A stretch of DNA of 64,000 bases from JBDTSW01 sp963799815 (GTDB lineage: Bacteria; Actinomycetota; Thermoleophilia; Solirubrobacterales; 70-9), in assembly GCA_963799815.1 (NCBI GenBank), contig CAWCYG010000006.1, positions 248,001 to 312,000 of the forward strand. Reading direction: 5' to 3'. Below are positions 52,368 to 61,516 of the stretch, piece after piece. Position 1 is the first letter of the stretch; each line of letters opens with the position of its first letter. A model generated the notes under the pieces. The model was not told the origin of the DNA, searched no databases, and was given only the letters and a program-made list of their open reading frames with translations. The translations under genes were made by a program, and so were the position numbers.

Positions 52368-52441
52368 AGCCCGGAGTCGGATTCGAACCGACGACCCCCT
52401 CCTTACCATGGAGGTGCTCTGGCCTGCTGAGCTATCCGGGC
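52368..52441 (-). tRNA. tRNA-Thr(GGT)
   Basis: Acceptor arms GCCCGGA/TCCGGGC, anticodon stem CCTCC/GGAGG around ATGGTAA (anticodon GGT), T-arm GGTTCGAAT. No CCA is encoded. TACAGT lies about 10 nt upstream on the minus strand as a likely -10. Confidence 0.95.
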
Positions 52442-52474
52442 GGGCCGCCCACTGTAGCGAGGGGATCGAGGTGC

Positions 52475-53518
52475 TCAGGGACCGCTGAGGCCGGCGCGAA
52501 TCGCGGCGGCGATTGGGGTGGTCGCCTCTCGGGCCCGGCCGCCGAGGCCGACGGCGTTGATGAACCCGTGGACGAGGTCGGCTTCCCTGCGCAGCGTCGT
52601 TGGCACGCCGGCCGCCCGCAGGCGCTCCGCGTACGCCTCGCCCTCGTCGCGGAGCGGATCGAAGCCGGCGGTGACGACGTGAGCAGGGGGCAGGCCTGAG
52701 AGGTCGGTGGCGAGGATGGGTGATGCGCGGGGGTCGGTGGGGTGCTTGGCGTGGGCGAAGTAGTTGTCGCGAAACCAGTCCATCTCCTCGCGTGTGAGGA
52801 AGAAGCCCTCGCCGAAGAGGTCATGGGAGACACGCCTCCGTGAGTAGTCCGTGACCGGGTAGACGAGGGCCTGGAAGGCGGGTGCGGGCCCACCGGCGGC
52901 GGTGGTGAGCTGGGCGACGACCGCGGCGAGGTTGCCACCCGCGCTATCGCCGGCGACCGCGATGCGGGTGGGGTCGATGCCGAGCTGCGCCGCCTCATCG
53001 TGAGCCCAGCGGAAGGCGGCGAGCGAGTCCTCGACCGCGGCCGGGAAGGGGTGCTCGGGGCCGAGCCGGTAGTCGACGGCCAGGACGCGAGCGGGGACCT
53101 CGCGGGCGAGGAAGCGGCAGGCCTGATCGTGGGTGTCCAGGTCGCCGATGACGTGACCGCCGCCGTGGTAGTAGACGACGAGCGGCGCCGGCTCGGATGC
53201 GGCGGCCGGGACGTAGAGCCGGGCTCGGATTGCACCGGCTGGGGCCGGGATCTCGAGGTCGCGCACGCCCTCGAGCGCGATCAGTGGGCCGCTGAAGACG
53301 CGGGCGTCGCGGCGGCGGCGTTCGCGGGCATCGGCGACCGGCAGGATGTCGGAACCGCCAACGCGCTCGGCGAGTGCGAGCGCGATCTTCACCTGGGGGT
53401 GGAGCTCCTGCCCGTCGATGCGGATGGGACGGCCCGCGAGCCGTCGCAGGACGGGCTGCGGCAGCGCCGCCACGGCGCGGGCGCTCAGGGCTTCGAGCCG
53501 CTCGCGGAGCGTGGTCAA
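52475..53518 (-). CDS. Alpha/beta hydrolase, hormone-sensitive-lipase family esterase
   Basis: This 347-residue esterase has the HSL oxyanion motif YYHGGGHVIGD, the nucleophile GDSAGGN (Ser), Asp in FDPLRDEG and His in LVHGFINAVG, the complete catalytic triad. The N-terminal 80 residues form the cap. The start is TTG 53518, overlapping the stop of the aldolase gene as TTGA, which marks translational coupling. It is the last gene of the SDR-aldolase-esterase operon. Confidence 0.92.
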   Translation of the reverse strand: MTTLRERLEALSARAVAALPQPVLRRLAGRPIRIDGQELHPQVKIALALAERVGGSDILPVADARERRRRDARVFSGPLIALEGVRDLEIPAPAGAIRARLYVPAAASEPAPLVVYYHGGGHVIGDLDTHDQACRFLAREVPARVLAVDYRLGPEHPFPAAVEDSLAAFRWAHDEAAQLGIDPTRIAVAGDSAGGNLAAVVAQLTTAAGGPAPAFQALVYPVTDYSRRRVSHDLFGEGFFLTREEMDWFRDNYFAHAKHPTDPRASPILATDLSGLPPAHVVTAGFDPLRDEGEAYAERLRAAGVPTTLRREADLVHGFINAVGLGGRAREATTPIAAAIRAGLSGP

Positions 53519-54564
53519 CTCAGGGCGGCCTGGACGGCTCCGGCGAAGTCGTCGACGTCGGACGGGGTCGTGTCCCACGAGCACATCCAGCGGACCACGT
53601 TGTCCTCCTCGTCCCAGATGTAGAAGGGGTGGTCGGCCTCGAGGTCGGCGAGCAGGGTGTCGATGGCGGGGCGCGGCAGGCGGGCGAACACTGCGTTGGC
53701 GTGGACGTGGTAGGCGATCTCCAGGCCGTCGATGCGACCGACGGCGGTGGCGAGCCGCCTGGCCATCTCGTTGGCGTGCCGGGCGTTTCGCAGCCAGAGC
53801 TCGCCGGGGCCGAGCAGGGCCTCGAACTGCGCGGCGGCAAAGCGCAGCTTCGAGGCGAGCTGGGCGAGCTGCTTGCGGGTGAACTCGAAGCCCTCGCCCA
53901 GCCCGGGACGCAGGAAGACGACGGCGTCGCCGAAGAGCAGCCCGTTCTTGGTGGCGCCGAAGGAGAGCAAGTCGACGCCGGCCTCGGTGGTGATCTCGCG
54001 AAGGGAGAGGCGAAGGGAGGCGGCGGCGTTGGCGATACGCGCGCCGTCGACGTGAAGGAGCATGTCGCGCTCGTGGGCGGCGTCGGCGATCGCGCGCACC
54101 TCGTCGGCCGTGTAGACGGTACCCAGCTCGGTGGCCTGCGTGATCGAGACTACCCGGGGTTGGACGTGGTGGATGTCGCCGCGCTTCGGGTCCCAGTGGC
54201 CCACGTCGGCGGGGGTGAGCTTGCCTTCGGCGGTTGAGACGGTGAGGAGCTTGGTTCCGGTGAGGCGCTCGGGTGCGCCGCATTCGTCGAGGTGCATGTG
54301 GGCGGTTTCGGTGCAGATGACCGCCTCGTGCGGCTCGGTTACGGCGTCGAGCGCGCTGACGTTGGCGCCGGTTCCGTTGAAGACGATGTGGCCCTCCGCC
54401 TCGCCGCCGAAGTGCTCGCGGAAGAGGTCGCGGGTGCGCCCGGTCCAGGGGTCGGCTCCGTAGCTCGCGGCGTGACCCTCGTTGGCCGCGGCGATCGCCT
54501 CCAGGACCTCGGGGTGTGCTCCCGCGTGGTTGTCGGATGCGAAGTCGTGTGGAGGTGCTCTCAC
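53515..54564 (-). CDS. Low-specificity L-threonine aldolase-like PLP enzyme
   Basis: This 349-residue fold-type I PLP lyase family member probably cleaves L-threonine or a related beta-hydroxy amino acid to glycine plus aldehyde. It shows the N-terminal FASDNHAGAHPEVL, a Gly-rich PLP-phosphate site (NGTGANVSAL), Asp in LLHVDGARIANA and the Schiff-base Lys in SFGATKNGLLFGDAVV. GTG 54564 overlaps the SDR stop as GTGA. Confidence 0.93.
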   Translation of the reverse strand: MRAPPHDFASDNHAGAHPEVLEAIAAANEGHAASYGADPWTGRTRDLFREHFGGEAEGHIVFNGTGANVSALDAVTEPHEAVICTETAHMHLDECGAPERLTGTKLLTVSTAEGKLTPADVGHWDPKRGDIHHVQPRVVSITQATELGTVYTADEVRAIADAAHERDMLLHVDGARIANAAASLRLSLREITTEAGVDLLSFGATKNGLLFGDAVVFLRPGLGEGFEFTRKQLAQLASKLRFAAAQFEALLGPGELWLRNARHANEMARRLATAVGRIDGLEIAYHVHANAVFARLPRPAIDTLLADLEADHPFYIWDEEDNVVRWMCSWDTTPSDVDDFAGAVQAALS

Positions 54565-55283
54565 GGATACAGGGCCAGGCGCTTGCCGTTCATCTTGGCG
54601 GCTGCGTCGGAGCAGAGGAAGGCGATCGCCTCGGCGATGTCCTCTACCGAGGTGAAGGTCCTATATGGCGTGTCCGGGTTCGCCTCGCGCATCTGCGGCG
54701 TGAGGATGGCGTTCACGACGACGATGTTCGCCGTCGCGGCCGAGTCGTCGGCCGCGAAGGAGTTCGCGAGGGCGAGGGTCCAGGTCTCGGCGGCTGCCTT
54801 GGTGGCGGCATAAGAGGCGTTGGTGCCGTCGGGGGCCTGGGCCTGGGCGGAGGAGACGATGACGAAGCGGCCGTGCTCTGAGGTGGTGAGGGTGTCGTAG
54901 AAGGCGCGGGTTGCGTGCTGGACGGTGTGGACGAGGAGGTCGTGGAGGAACTCGTAGTCCTCGAGTGGAGTGGTGGTGATGGGGTCTCCCCCCTTCCAGC
55001 CGCCGACGAGGTGGATGAGAGCGTCGACGCCGCCGAATCGCTCGGTCAGTGCGGAGGCCCAGCTGCGCGCCTCGTCGACGTCGAGGAGGTCGACGACGCG
55101 GTGGTCGAGGCGGCCGTCGGGGAGCGCGAGGCCGGTGGCCACCTCTCCGAGACGGTCTTCGACCACGTCGGTGAGCGCGAGGTTCGCGCCCGCGGCGGCG
55201 AGGCGGGAGGCGACGGTCGGGCCGAGGCCGCCGGCCGCGCCGGCGATGGCGATGGTGCGTCCTGCGAGGTCGGCGCCGTTCAC
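54561..55283 (-). CDS. Short-chain dehydrogenase/reductase
   Basis: This 240-residue Rossmann oxidoreductase has the cofactor motif AGAAGGLGPTVA and the catalytic Ser (VIVSSAQAQAP) with Tyr and Lys in YAATKAAAE. An Asp at the end of beta-2 (LTDVVED) suggests NAD rather than NADP. The substrate is unknown. TAGCTT 7 nt before GTG 55283 supports a leaderless start. It is the first gene of a coupled operon with an aldolase and an esterase. Confidence 0.9.
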   Translation of the reverse strand: MNGADLAGRTIAIAGAAGGLGPTVASRLAAAGANLALTDVVEDRLGEVATGLALPDGRLDHRVVDLLDVDEARSWASALTERFGGVDALIHLVGGWKGGDPITTTPLEDYEFLHDLLVHTVQHATRAFYDTLTTSEHGRFVIVSSAQAQAPDGTNASYAATKAAAETWTLALANSFAADDSAATANIVVVNAILTPQMREANPDTPYRTFTSVEDIAEAIAFLCSDAAAKMNGKRLALYP

Positions 55284-55290
55284 GTCAGGG

Positions 55291-55296
55291 AAGCTA
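55291..55296 (-). promoter_or_regulatory. -10 hexamer TAGCTT of the SDR operon
   Basis: On the minus strand TAGCTT ends 7 nt before GTG 55283. Confidence 0.45.
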
Positions 55297-55456
55297 CCGG
55301 CGCGGCGTCGCCGGCCTCGCTGCGGGCGGGACGGCGCAGGGCGTCTTCCAGCCGTGGCCGGAGCTGCGCGCAGAAGAGCGAGAGGGGGGACTAGACACAT
55401 TCGGCGCGGCATGTGTAGAACCCGGCGGCCCGTCCACAGCTCGGCCGGCACCTCCA

Positions 55457-55462
55457 TAGAAT
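55457..55462 (+). promoter_or_regulatory. -10 hexamer TAGAAT of tRNA-Tyr
   Basis: TAGAAT lies 13 nt upstream of the mature tRNA 5' end. No clear -35 is seen. Confidence 0.4.
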
Positions 55463-55475
55463 CGGTCGAGTCGCG

Positions 55476-55558
55476 GGGGGAGCGCCGTAGCTGGAGAGAC
55501 GGGCTGGACTGTAAATCCAGTGCCTCAGGCTGAGTGGGTTCGAATCCCACCTCCCCCA
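55476..55558 (+). tRNA. tRNA-Tyr(GTA)
   Basis: This is a class II tRNA of 83 nt: acceptor GGGGGAG/CTCCCCC, anticodon stem CTGGA/TCCAG around CTGTAAA (anticodon GTA), a long variable arm (TGCCTCAGGCTGA region) and T-arm GGTTCGAAT. CCA is not encoded. Confidence 0.95.
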
Positions 55559-55621
55559 TTGCCCCTCTTCGAGCTCGACAGCGAGTGCTCTCCGGGTACA
55601 GACGTAGACCCCATCGCCGAG

Positions 55622-55627
55622 TAGGGT
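55622..55627 (+). promoter_or_regulatory. -10 hexamer TAGGGT of the 55635 gene
   Basis: TAGGGT ends 7 nt before ATG 55635. Confidence 0.4.
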
Positions 55628-55634
55628 CCGCCCG

Positions 55635-55928
55635 ATGGAGATGTCCCCCCACACCGCCGAGCGGCAGAGCCGCTTGCTCGCCACCATCCTCTTCGTCACC
55701 GGCCTCATCTTCATCGCCGCCGGCCTCGCCATCGGCTTCGCCGTCGACGCCCTCGGCTTCATCCTCGTGGCCATTGGCGCCGTCGACCTCCTCATGTCAC
55801 GGCACTTCACCCCGGACCGCAGCGGCACTCTCCTTCCCCCCGACGGCGCCAACCACGCCGACGCCGACCTCCTCGCCGCCGACGCCGAGCCCGACGCAAC
55901 CGCCAACCCCTACGCCCGCGAGGACTAA
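55635..55928 (+). CDS. Small two-TM membrane protein
   Basis: This encodes 97 residues. A polar N-terminus is followed by two closely spaced TM helices (about 14-36 and 39-55, separated by a short turn) and an acidic Ala/Asp-rich tail. It resembles many small actinobacterial membrane proteins of unknown function. The leaderless -10 supports the start. Confidence 0.7.
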   Translation: MEMSPHTAERQSRLLATILFVTGLIFIAAGLAIGFAVDALGFILVAIGAVDLLMSRHFTPDRSGTLLPPDGANHADADLLAADAEPDATANPYARED

Positions 55929-55956
55929 CTCCGCACCCGCGGTAACCCTCCCGCCC

Positions 55957-57123
<1,167 letters not shown>

Positions 57124-57161
57124 TCCCCCGCGCTCCTCCTCGGGCTGGTTGAGCGGCGGGG

Positions 57162-57167
57162 AGTATA
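57162..57167 (-). promoter_or_regulatory. -10 hexamer TATACT of the sigma factor gene
   Basis: On the minus strand TATACT is 38 nt upstream of GTG 57123, leaving a leader that contains the Shine-Dalgarno sequence. Confidence 0.45.
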
Positions 57168-57210
57168 AGTGCGAGCGGGCGGATGCCACGAAGCGGCGGG
57201 GTCGCCTCGC

Positions 57211-57216
57211 TACCTT
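57211..57216 (+). promoter_or_regulatory. -10 hexamer TACCTT of folE2
   Basis: TACCTT ends 8 nt before ATG 57225. Confidence 0.45.
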
Positions 57217-57224
57217 TATCCGCA

Positions 57225-58229
57225 ATGAGCGACCCTGGGCCATTGCTCACGCCGGCGTCCACGGACGTCCAGGCCTCCCGCCCCGCGACCGAGGTGAGCC
57301 TCACCCGTGTCGGCGTCCGCGACGTCGAGAAGGTCATCCGCGTCGAGTCGAACGGCAGCAGCTCCCTCTTCTTCGCCGAGCTCGAGTGCTTCGTCGATCT
57401 GAACCCGCAGCAGGCGGGCGTCCACATGTCCCGCTTCGAGGAGATCTTCGACGAGGCGATCGACGAGGTCGTGCTCGGCGAGACGCTCCGCGCCGAGGAG
57501 CTCGCCGCTCACATCGCCGAGCGGGTCCGCGAGCGACAGAATGGACAGCGCGCCGAGGTGACGGTGGCCGCCCGCTACCCCGAGACCGTGCGAGCCCCGG
57601 TCTCGAACCTCCCCACACAGGAGATCTACACCCTCTACGGAACGGCCGTGAGCTCGGAGCGCGGCACGCGGACCCTCACCGGCGTGGAGGCCCAGGGCAT
57701 GACCGCCTGCCCCTGCGCGCAGGGTCTGCTCGCCGACCGCGCCCGCGAGCGCCTCGCCGCCGACGACTTCACCGACGACGAGATCGAGCGGGTCATGCGC
57801 CACGTCCCCGTCGCCACCCACAACCAGCGCGGCATCGGATCGCTCCACATCGGCCGCCCGGAGACCTCGGGCAGCGACCTCGACGCTCGCGATCTGCTCC
57901 ATATCGTCGAGCAGTCCATGAGCTCCGAGATCTACGAGCTCATGAAGCGCTCCGACGAAGCCGCAGTCGTCGAGAAGGCCCACATGCAGCCCCGCTTCGT
58001 CGAGGACTGCGTGCGCGAGATGGTCCGGCAGGTCGGGGAGCGCTATCCCGGACTACGACAGGGCGGCTTCCTGCTCGCCCGCCAGGAGAATCTGGAGACC
58101 ATCCACCGCCATTCCGTCGTGGCCGAGCGCTCGGGGTCGCTCGACGAGATCCTCTCCGAGCTCGAGTCGGGCGAGCACTCCAAGCACCACATGACGACGC
58201 GTGAGTGGCTCGAGGAACCCTGCGCCTGA
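57225..58229 (+). CDS. folE2: GTP cyclohydrolase I, FolE2/MptA type
   Basis: This 334-residue T-fold enzyme converts GTP to dihydroneopterin triphosphate (FolE2) or its cyclic phosphate (MptA), feeding folate or pterin synthesis. GVHMSRFEE, the metal-site Cys in EAQGMTACPCAQ, THNQRGIGSLHI and QPRFVEDCVREM are hallmarks of COG1469. FolE2 can work with metals other than zinc. It is divergent from the sigma factor gene. Confidence 0.93.
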   Translation: MSDPGPLLTPASTDVQASRPATEVSLTRVGVRDVEKVIRVESNGSSSLFFAELECFVDLNPQQAGVHMSRFEEIFDEAIDEVVLGETLRAEELAAHIAERVRERQNGQRAEVTVAARYPETVRAPVSNLPTQEIYTLYGTAVSSERGTRTLTGVEAQGMTACPCAQGLLADRARERLAADDFTDDEIERVMRHVPVATHNQRGIGSLHIGRPETSGSDLDARDLLHIVEQSMSSEIYELMKRSDEAAVVEKAHMQPRFVEDCVREMVRQVGERYPGLRQGGFLLARQENLETIHRHSVVAERSGSLDEILSELESGEHSKHHMTTREWLEEPCA

Positions 58230-58230
58230 G

Positions 58231-58848
58231 CTAACCGAGCGCCCGGCGGGCCGTCCGCCCGGCCTCACGACGATCAACGGACTCGGCGGCGGTCGGCACG
58301 CTCGGCTCGTCGGCGCCGTCGGCATCACGCAGGTGAGCACGAAGCTTGTAGAAGTAGTCGGCGCCGCTCCACACGGTCACGGCCACGGCGACGTAGACCA
58401 GAATGTCGACCGCCACTGGCGTCGGATCCCACACGATCAGCCCGATGATTGCCGCCACCTGAAGCCCGGTCTTCAACTTGCCGAGCCAGCTCGCAGAGAG
58501 CACAACGCCCTGCTCGATCGCCAGCGCGCGGAGGCCCGTCACCGCCAGCTCGCGGGCGATGATCACCATGGCCACCCACGCGGCCAGGCGGCCGAGCGAC
58601 ACGAGCGCGATCAGCGCTGCGATCACCAAGAGCTTGTCGGCTAACGGATCCATGAGCTTCCCGAAGGTCGTCACCTCCTGGCGGCGCCGGGCGATGTATC
58701 CATCGAGCCCATCCGTCAATGCAGCGAGCGCAAACAGGGCAGCCGCGATCACGTCGCCGTTCTTCGTCTCGTCCAAGAGCGCGACCACGATCACGGGCAC
58801 CGCGACGATTCGAAGCATCGTCAGGGCATTCGGAACGTTCACCGGCAT
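58231..58848 (-). CDS. pgsA: CDP-diacylglycerol-glycerol-3-phosphate 3-phosphatidyltransferase
   Basis: This 205-residue membrane enzyme makes phosphatidylglycerophosphate. The CDP-alcohol phosphatidyltransferase motif is intact: DGLDGYIARRRQ then FGKLMDPLADK, giving the D-x2-DG-x2-AR-x8-G-x3-D-x3-D pattern. It has about five TM helices and a charged C-terminal tail. The start is ATG 58848. It is convergent with folE2, with one base between the ends. Confidence 0.93.
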   Translation of the reverse strand: MPVNVPNALTMLRIVAVPVIVVALLDETKNGDVIAAALFALAALTDGLDGYIARRRQEVTTFGKLMDPLADKLLVIAALIALVSLGRLAAWVAMVIIARELAVTGLRALAIEQGVVLSASWLGKLKTGLQVAAIIGLIVWDPTPVAVDILVYVAVAVTVWSGADYFYKLRAHLRDADGADEPSVPTAAESVDRREAGRTARRALG

Positions 58849-58920
58849 CGCGCGGCCAGTATGACCGCGTGCAGATGGAGACGCCGCTGCCGACGCATAG
58901 CACCTCGCGCCGGAGAGGTC

Positions 58921-58926
58921 TAGGTT
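58921..58926 (+). promoter_or_regulatory. -10 hexamer TAGGTT of the malic enzyme gene
   Basis: TAGGTT ends 6 nt before ATG 58933. Confidence 0.4.
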
Positions 58927-58932
58927 GCCCGC

Positions 58933-60267
58933 ATGCCAGTCGACTACGTCTACCGAATCGAGCAGCCCCACGTTGCCGGTCAACTGGCCAAGGTCTGCGG
59001 GGAGATCGCCCAGTCAGGCGGGCTGATCGGCGACATCGCCACGATCTCGATCGGCCGCGAGCGCTCGATCCGCGACATCTCGATCGAGGTCCGCGACCAC
59101 GAACAGGCAAAGCGCGTCGCCGGTCTGCTCGAGGGCCTCGACCGGGTGCGCGTCATCTCCTACTTCGACCGCGCCCTCCATGCACACGAGGGCGGCAAGC
59201 TCGCCGTCGAGGCCACAGCTCGGATGGAGTCCGTGCAGGACATGCGCGACCTGTACACCCCCGGCGTCGCACGGGTCTGCACAGCCATCGCCGAGGACCC
59301 CGCCCTAGCGAGCCGCTTCACGATGATCGGGCGCACCGTCGCGATCTGCACCAACGGCACGCGCGTCCTCGGGCTGGGTGACATCGGCGCCCGCGCGTCG
59401 ATGCCGGTGATGGAGGGCAAGGCGCTCTTCTATCGGCTCATGGCCAGCATCTCGGCGATCCCGATCCTGATCGACACCGAGGACGCCGATGAGTTCATCG
59501 AAACGGTGCTTCGCATCTCCCCGGGCTTCGGCGCGATCCACCTGGAGGACATCCGCGTGCCCGAGTGCTACGAGATCGAGGCTCGCCTGATCGACGCGCT
59601 CGACATCCCCGTGATGCACGACGACGTCCACGGGACCGCTGTGGCCACGCTCGCCGCGGTACAGGTCGCGAGCGCGGCAACAGGCATCGAGCTCTCCGAT
59701 GCCGTCGTCGGCCAGGTCGGGCTTGGCGCCGCAGGCCTCGGCATCGCGACGCTCACGGTTCAGGCAGGGGCGAAGTCCGTGATCGCGTCCGACCCCAACG
59801 AGCTCGCTCATCCCAGGGCGCGGGAGCGAGGCATCGAGATCGCGAGCTTCGAGGACGTCTTGTCCCGCGCCAACATCGTCGTTCTCACGACGGGGGTCGC
59901 CGGGCTCGTCAAGCCCGAGATGGTGCAGAAGGGACAGGTCATCCTGGCCCTCAGCAACCCCGACGCCGAGATCACCCCCTCCGCCGCCCTCGAGGCGGGA
60001 GCGGCGTTCGCCGCCGACGGCTCGCTTGTGAACAACGTCCTCGGCTTCCCGGGCATCTTCCGCGGCGCCCTTGCCAGCGGGGCGCAAGAGATCTCGACCG
60101 GGATGAAGCTCGCCGCCGCCGACGCGATCGCAGGCCTCACGCGCGAGTCCGAGCTGATTCCCGACGCAATCGACCCGAAGGTCCACCGCGCGGTGGCTCG
60201 TGCGGTCGCCGAAGCGGCGGAGGAAGAGGGGCTCGCGAACCCGGCGCGAGTCCCGTCGGGCCTCTAG
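58933..60267 (+). CDS. NAD(P)-dependent malic enzyme with N-terminal ACT domain
   Basis: This 444-residue enzyme decarboxylates malate to pyruvate. An ACT-type regulatory domain (residues 1-80, VDYVYRIEQPHVAGQLAKV and ISIEVRDHEQAKRV) precedes the catalytic part, which has YTPGVARVCTAI (Tyr) and GKALFYRLM (Lys). The metal site is in HLEDIRVPECYEIE with MHDDVHGTA. The Rossmann segment is GQVGLGAAGLGIA, and ALSNPDAEITP closes the site. The ACT domain suggests amino-acid or other small-molecule control. Its TAG stop overlaps the convergent glycosylase stop. Confidence 0.94.
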   Translation: MPVDYVYRIEQPHVAGQLAKVCGEIAQSGGLIGDIATISIGRERSIRDISIEVRDHEQAKRVAGLLEGLDRVRVISYFDRALHAHEGGKLAVEATARMESVQDMRDLYTPGVARVCTAIAEDPALASRFTMIGRTVAICTNGTRVLGLGDIGARASMPVMEGKALFYRLMASISAIPILIDTEDADEFIETVLRISPGFGAIHLEDIRVPECYEIEARLIDALDIPVMHDDVHGTAVATLAAVQVASAATGIELSDAVVGQVGLGAAGLGIATLTVQAGAKSVIASDPNELAHPRARERGIEIASFEDVLSRANIVVLTTGVAGLVKPEMVQKGQVILALSNPDAEITPSAALEAGAAFAADGSLVNNVLGFPGIFRGALASGAQEISTGMKLAAADAIAGLTRESELIPDAIDPKVHRAVARAVAEAAEEEGLANPARVPSGL

Positions 60268-60962
60268 ACGCCCGCCAGCTCCCTCGCCCTCGCGAAGACG
60301 GCGTCGAGCATCGGCTCGGTCAGCTTGCCGGTGAAGGTGTTCTGTTGCGAGACGTGGTAGCTGCCGAGCAGGTTCCACTCGCCGATCCGCGCCTCGGCGG
60401 CGTGGCCGAAGCGCGGCTTGGGGCGCGGCACCTCGGCGCCGAGCTCGCGCAGCGCGAGGAGCGCTCCCTCCCAGCCGTAGGACCCGAGCGCCACGAGAGT
60501 CCTCGCCCGCCGCAGCAGCCGGAGCTCCTCGACGAGGAAGGGAAGGCAGTTGTCGCGCTCCTCGGTCGTGGGCCTGTTGGCCGGGGGCGCGCAGCGGTTG
60601 ACGGCACTCACCCAGGCCCCGCGCAGCCGCAGGCCGTCGTCGCGTGACACCGACTGCGGCTGGTTCGCGAGGCCCGCGCGATGGAGGGCGCCGAAGAGCC
60701 ACTCCCCGGAGCGATCGCCGGTGAACACCCGCCCCGTCCGATTGCCGCCGTGCGCCGCCGGCGCGAGGCCGACCACGACGATCCGAGCCCGCGGGTCGCC
60801 GAAGCCGGGGACGGGCCGCGCCCAGTAGCGCTCGCCTTGGTAGCGGCGCGGTGGGTCGGCCGCCACCGCCTCGCGCCACTCGACGAGCCTGGGGCAACGG
60901 CGACAACGGGTCACCCTGCGCTCGAGCGCGTCCAGCTTTGCCAGCTCCTCGCCCTGCGGCAT
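60264..60962 (-). CDS. udgB: Uracil-DNA glycosylase, family 5-like (UdgB)
   Basis: This 232-residue Fe-S base-excision repair enzyme has the FeS-binding CRRCPRL near residue 20 and motif A GLAPAAHGGNRTGRVFTGDRS, the type-5 signature without the usual catalytic Asp or Asn in that position. Other FeS cysteines are in VNRCAPPANR and DNCLP. Motif B is GSYHVSQQN. ATG 60962 starts at MPQGEEL; a longer N-terminus is possible but would run into the divergent gene. Confidence 0.88.
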   Translation of the reverse strand: MPQGEELAKLDALERRVTRCRRCPRLVEWREAVAADPPRRYQGERYWARPVPGFGDPRARIVVVGLAPAAHGGNRTGRVFTGDRSGEWLFGALHRAGLANQPQSVSRDDGLRLRGAWVSAVNRCAPPANRPTTEERDNCLPFLVEELRLLRRARTLVALGSYGWEGALLALRELGAEVPRPKPRFGHAAEARIGEWNLLGSYHVSQQNTFTGKLTEPMLDAVFARARELAGV

Positions 60963-60969
60963 CAGCCCA

Positions 60970-60975
60970 TACCAT
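60970..60975 (+). promoter_or_regulatory. -10 hexamer TACCAT of the thioesterase gene
   Basis: TACCAT ends 6 nt before ATG 60982 and fills most of the 19-nt gap to the divergent glycosylase start. Confidence 0.45.
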
Positions 60976-60981
60976 CGCCGA

Positions 60982-61467
60982 ATGGAGGCCAAGCCCGCGT
61001 CTGAGTCGGCGTCGCTCGTCGTCCGCTGGATGGGCCTGGTCGATGCGAACCTGGCCGGGTTCGTGCATGGCGGCATGGTCATGAAGATCTGCGACGAGGC
61101 CGCGGGGCTCGCGGCGGTTCGTCACTCCGGCACCCGGGTCGTGACCGCGGGGATGGATCGGATGACCTTCCTCGAACCGGTGCACGTAGGCGAGCTCTTG
61201 AGCTGCTCGTCCACCGTGAACGCCGCCTGGCGCACCTCGATGGAGGTGGGCGTGCGCGTCGAGGCCGAGGACCCCCGCACGGGCTCAAAACGCCACACCT
61301 CGACCGCCTACCTGACGATGGTCGCGCTCGACGACGATGGCAGGCCGACGCCGGTGCCGCCACTCGTCGCCCAATCCGACGTCGAGCTGCGCCGTCAGCG
61401 CGAGGCCGAGGTGCGCCGCCGCAACCGCCTGGCGGAACGGGAAGAAATTCAGGGTCGCGAGGCCTGA
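60982..61467 (+). CDS. Acyl-CoA thioesterase (hotdog fold, acyl-CoA hydrolase type)
   Basis: This 161-residue hotdog protein has NLAGFVHGGMVMKICDEAAG, the helix with the usual Asn/His and Asp, followed by RVVTAGMDRMTFLEPVHVGE and STAYLTMVALDDDGRP. It hydrolyses acyl-CoA, chain length unknown. The C-terminal 30 residues are highly charged. It could act with the acyl-CoA ligase and dehydrogenase encoded elsewhere in the window. Confidence 0.9.
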   Translation: MEAKPASESASLVVRWMGLVDANLAGFVHGGMVMKICDEAAGLAAVRHSGTRVVTAGMDRMTFLEPVHVGELLSCSSTVNAAWRTSMEVGVRVEAEDPRTGSKRHTSTAYLTMVALDDDGRPTPVPPLVAQSDVELRRQREAEVRRRNRLAEREEIQGREA

Positions 61468-61501
61468 CCGCTCCCTCCCAACGCCGTTGCCCCTCCCCCT
61501 C

Positions 61502-61507
61502 TACCCT
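61502..61507 (+). promoter_or_regulatory. -10 hexamer TACCCT of the first GT2 gene
   Basis: TACCCT ends 9 nt before ATG 61517. Confidence 0.45.
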
Positions 61508-61516
61508 CGGTCGGCG

